NCBI GenBank assembly: GCA_963621975.1 | Contig: CAVFGI010000033.1 | Coordinates: 1-6,348 of the forward strand | Source: UBA9732 sp963621975 | GTDB taxonomy: Bacteria; Spirochaetota; Spirochaetia; Sphaerochaetales; Sphaerochaetaceae | DNA length: 6,348 nt | Direction of reading: 5' to 3' | In this document: positions 6,239 to 6,348 of the stretch, in pieces | How positions within the stretch are numbered: the stretch's first letter is position 1 | How the letters are laid out: the number at the start of each line of letters is the position of its first letter | Position numbers and translations under genes: made by a program | The notes under the pieces: model-generated | Told to the model about the DNA's origin: nothing | The model's input: only the letters and a program-made list of their open reading frames with translations | The model's database searches: none

Positions 6239-6348
6239 GTTTAGGTTATTTTGTTTGTGGTTTTTTTGTTGTGGGTTTTTGTAAAGGCCCGTTTTTAGGA
6301 GTTATCACCAGAAATCTTTAGGAGCATAATTAAAGAAAATCGTTGAAA
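6239..6348. other. Upstream intergenic region and window edge, no gene assignable
   Basis: A stretch at 6237-6287 contains no C on the + strand (A/C-rich and G-free on the - strand), directly upstream of the -35. Beyond it, two - strand frames are open from the window edge: one ends in LLKISGDNS and a TAA at 6295-6297, the other in NYAPKDFW and a TGA at 6305-6307. Either could be the tail of a preceding - strand gene, but under 20 codons are visible and they compete, so no CDS is called. The octamer TTTAGGAG occurs twice (6294-6301 and 6317-6324). Confidence 0.4.

Noticed and set aside
6295..6348. C-terminal fragment of an upstream - strand gene (tail LLKISGDNS)
   Set aside because: Only 17 codons are visible, and a second frame (tail NYAPKDFW) is equally open, so neither can be supported.
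6317..6348. Start of a divergent + strand gene after TTTAGGAG
   Set aside because: The nearest possible start (TTG at 6343) is 18 bases from the purine-rich site, too far, and the window ends there.

Overview
The window is AT-rich DNA from a bacterium that is probably a diderm, because its left gene encodes an exported beta-barrel protein. My best guess is a spirochaete of the Treponema type, from the look of the outer-membrane protein and the base composition. That guess rests on pattern recognition and not on a search.

Layout. At 25-70 a strong hairpin with a U-tract closes whatever lies to the left. Immediately after it, on the + strand, is a 500-residue secreted beta-barrel protein (99-1601). 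Its N-terminal part carries the motif pattern of the lipid A 3'-O-deacylase family (LpxR/DUF2219). The rest of the window is one tightly packed operon on the - strand, read from right to left and ending tail-to-tail with the barrel gene. In transcription order it encodes a TetR-family repressor (5622-6158, TTG start), an FMN split-barrel flavoprotein with an extra C-terminal domain resembling PCP_red (4677-5606), an NmrA-type NAD(P)-binding protein (3810-4673), a DUF1295/steroid 5-alpha-reductase-like membrane protein (2996-3808), an unrecognised seven-helix membrane protein (2259-2987), and a 213-residue protein with faint resemblance to ferredoxin-dependent bilin reductases (1621-2262). The gaps are 15, 3, 1 and 8 bases, followed by a 4-base ATGA overlap. 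Most genes have a clear Shine-Dalgarno sequence inside or just after the preceding gene.

Regulation. The operon has a readable promoter (TTGACA, 16-base spacer, TAAGAT on the - strand). A perfect 16-base palindrome sits over the expected transcription start, which fits an operator for the TetR protein encoded by the first gene. The likely logic is autorepression relieved by a small hydrophobic or aromatic ligand that the operon then handles.

How the genes may work together. At least three products belong or probably belong to redox families (flavin split barrel, NmrA-type dinucleotide binder, DUF1295 reductase-like), and the last gene may be a fourth. Three of the operon's proteins echo families that reduce tetrapyrroles: PCP_red from protochlorophyllide reductase, the NmrA-like relatives of divinyl chlorophyllide reductase, and bilin reductase. 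The most interesting reading is an inducible membrane-associated reductase pathway for a tetrapyrrole, steroid-like or other polycyclic or isoprenoid compound. This is inference; the substrate cannot be read from the sequence.
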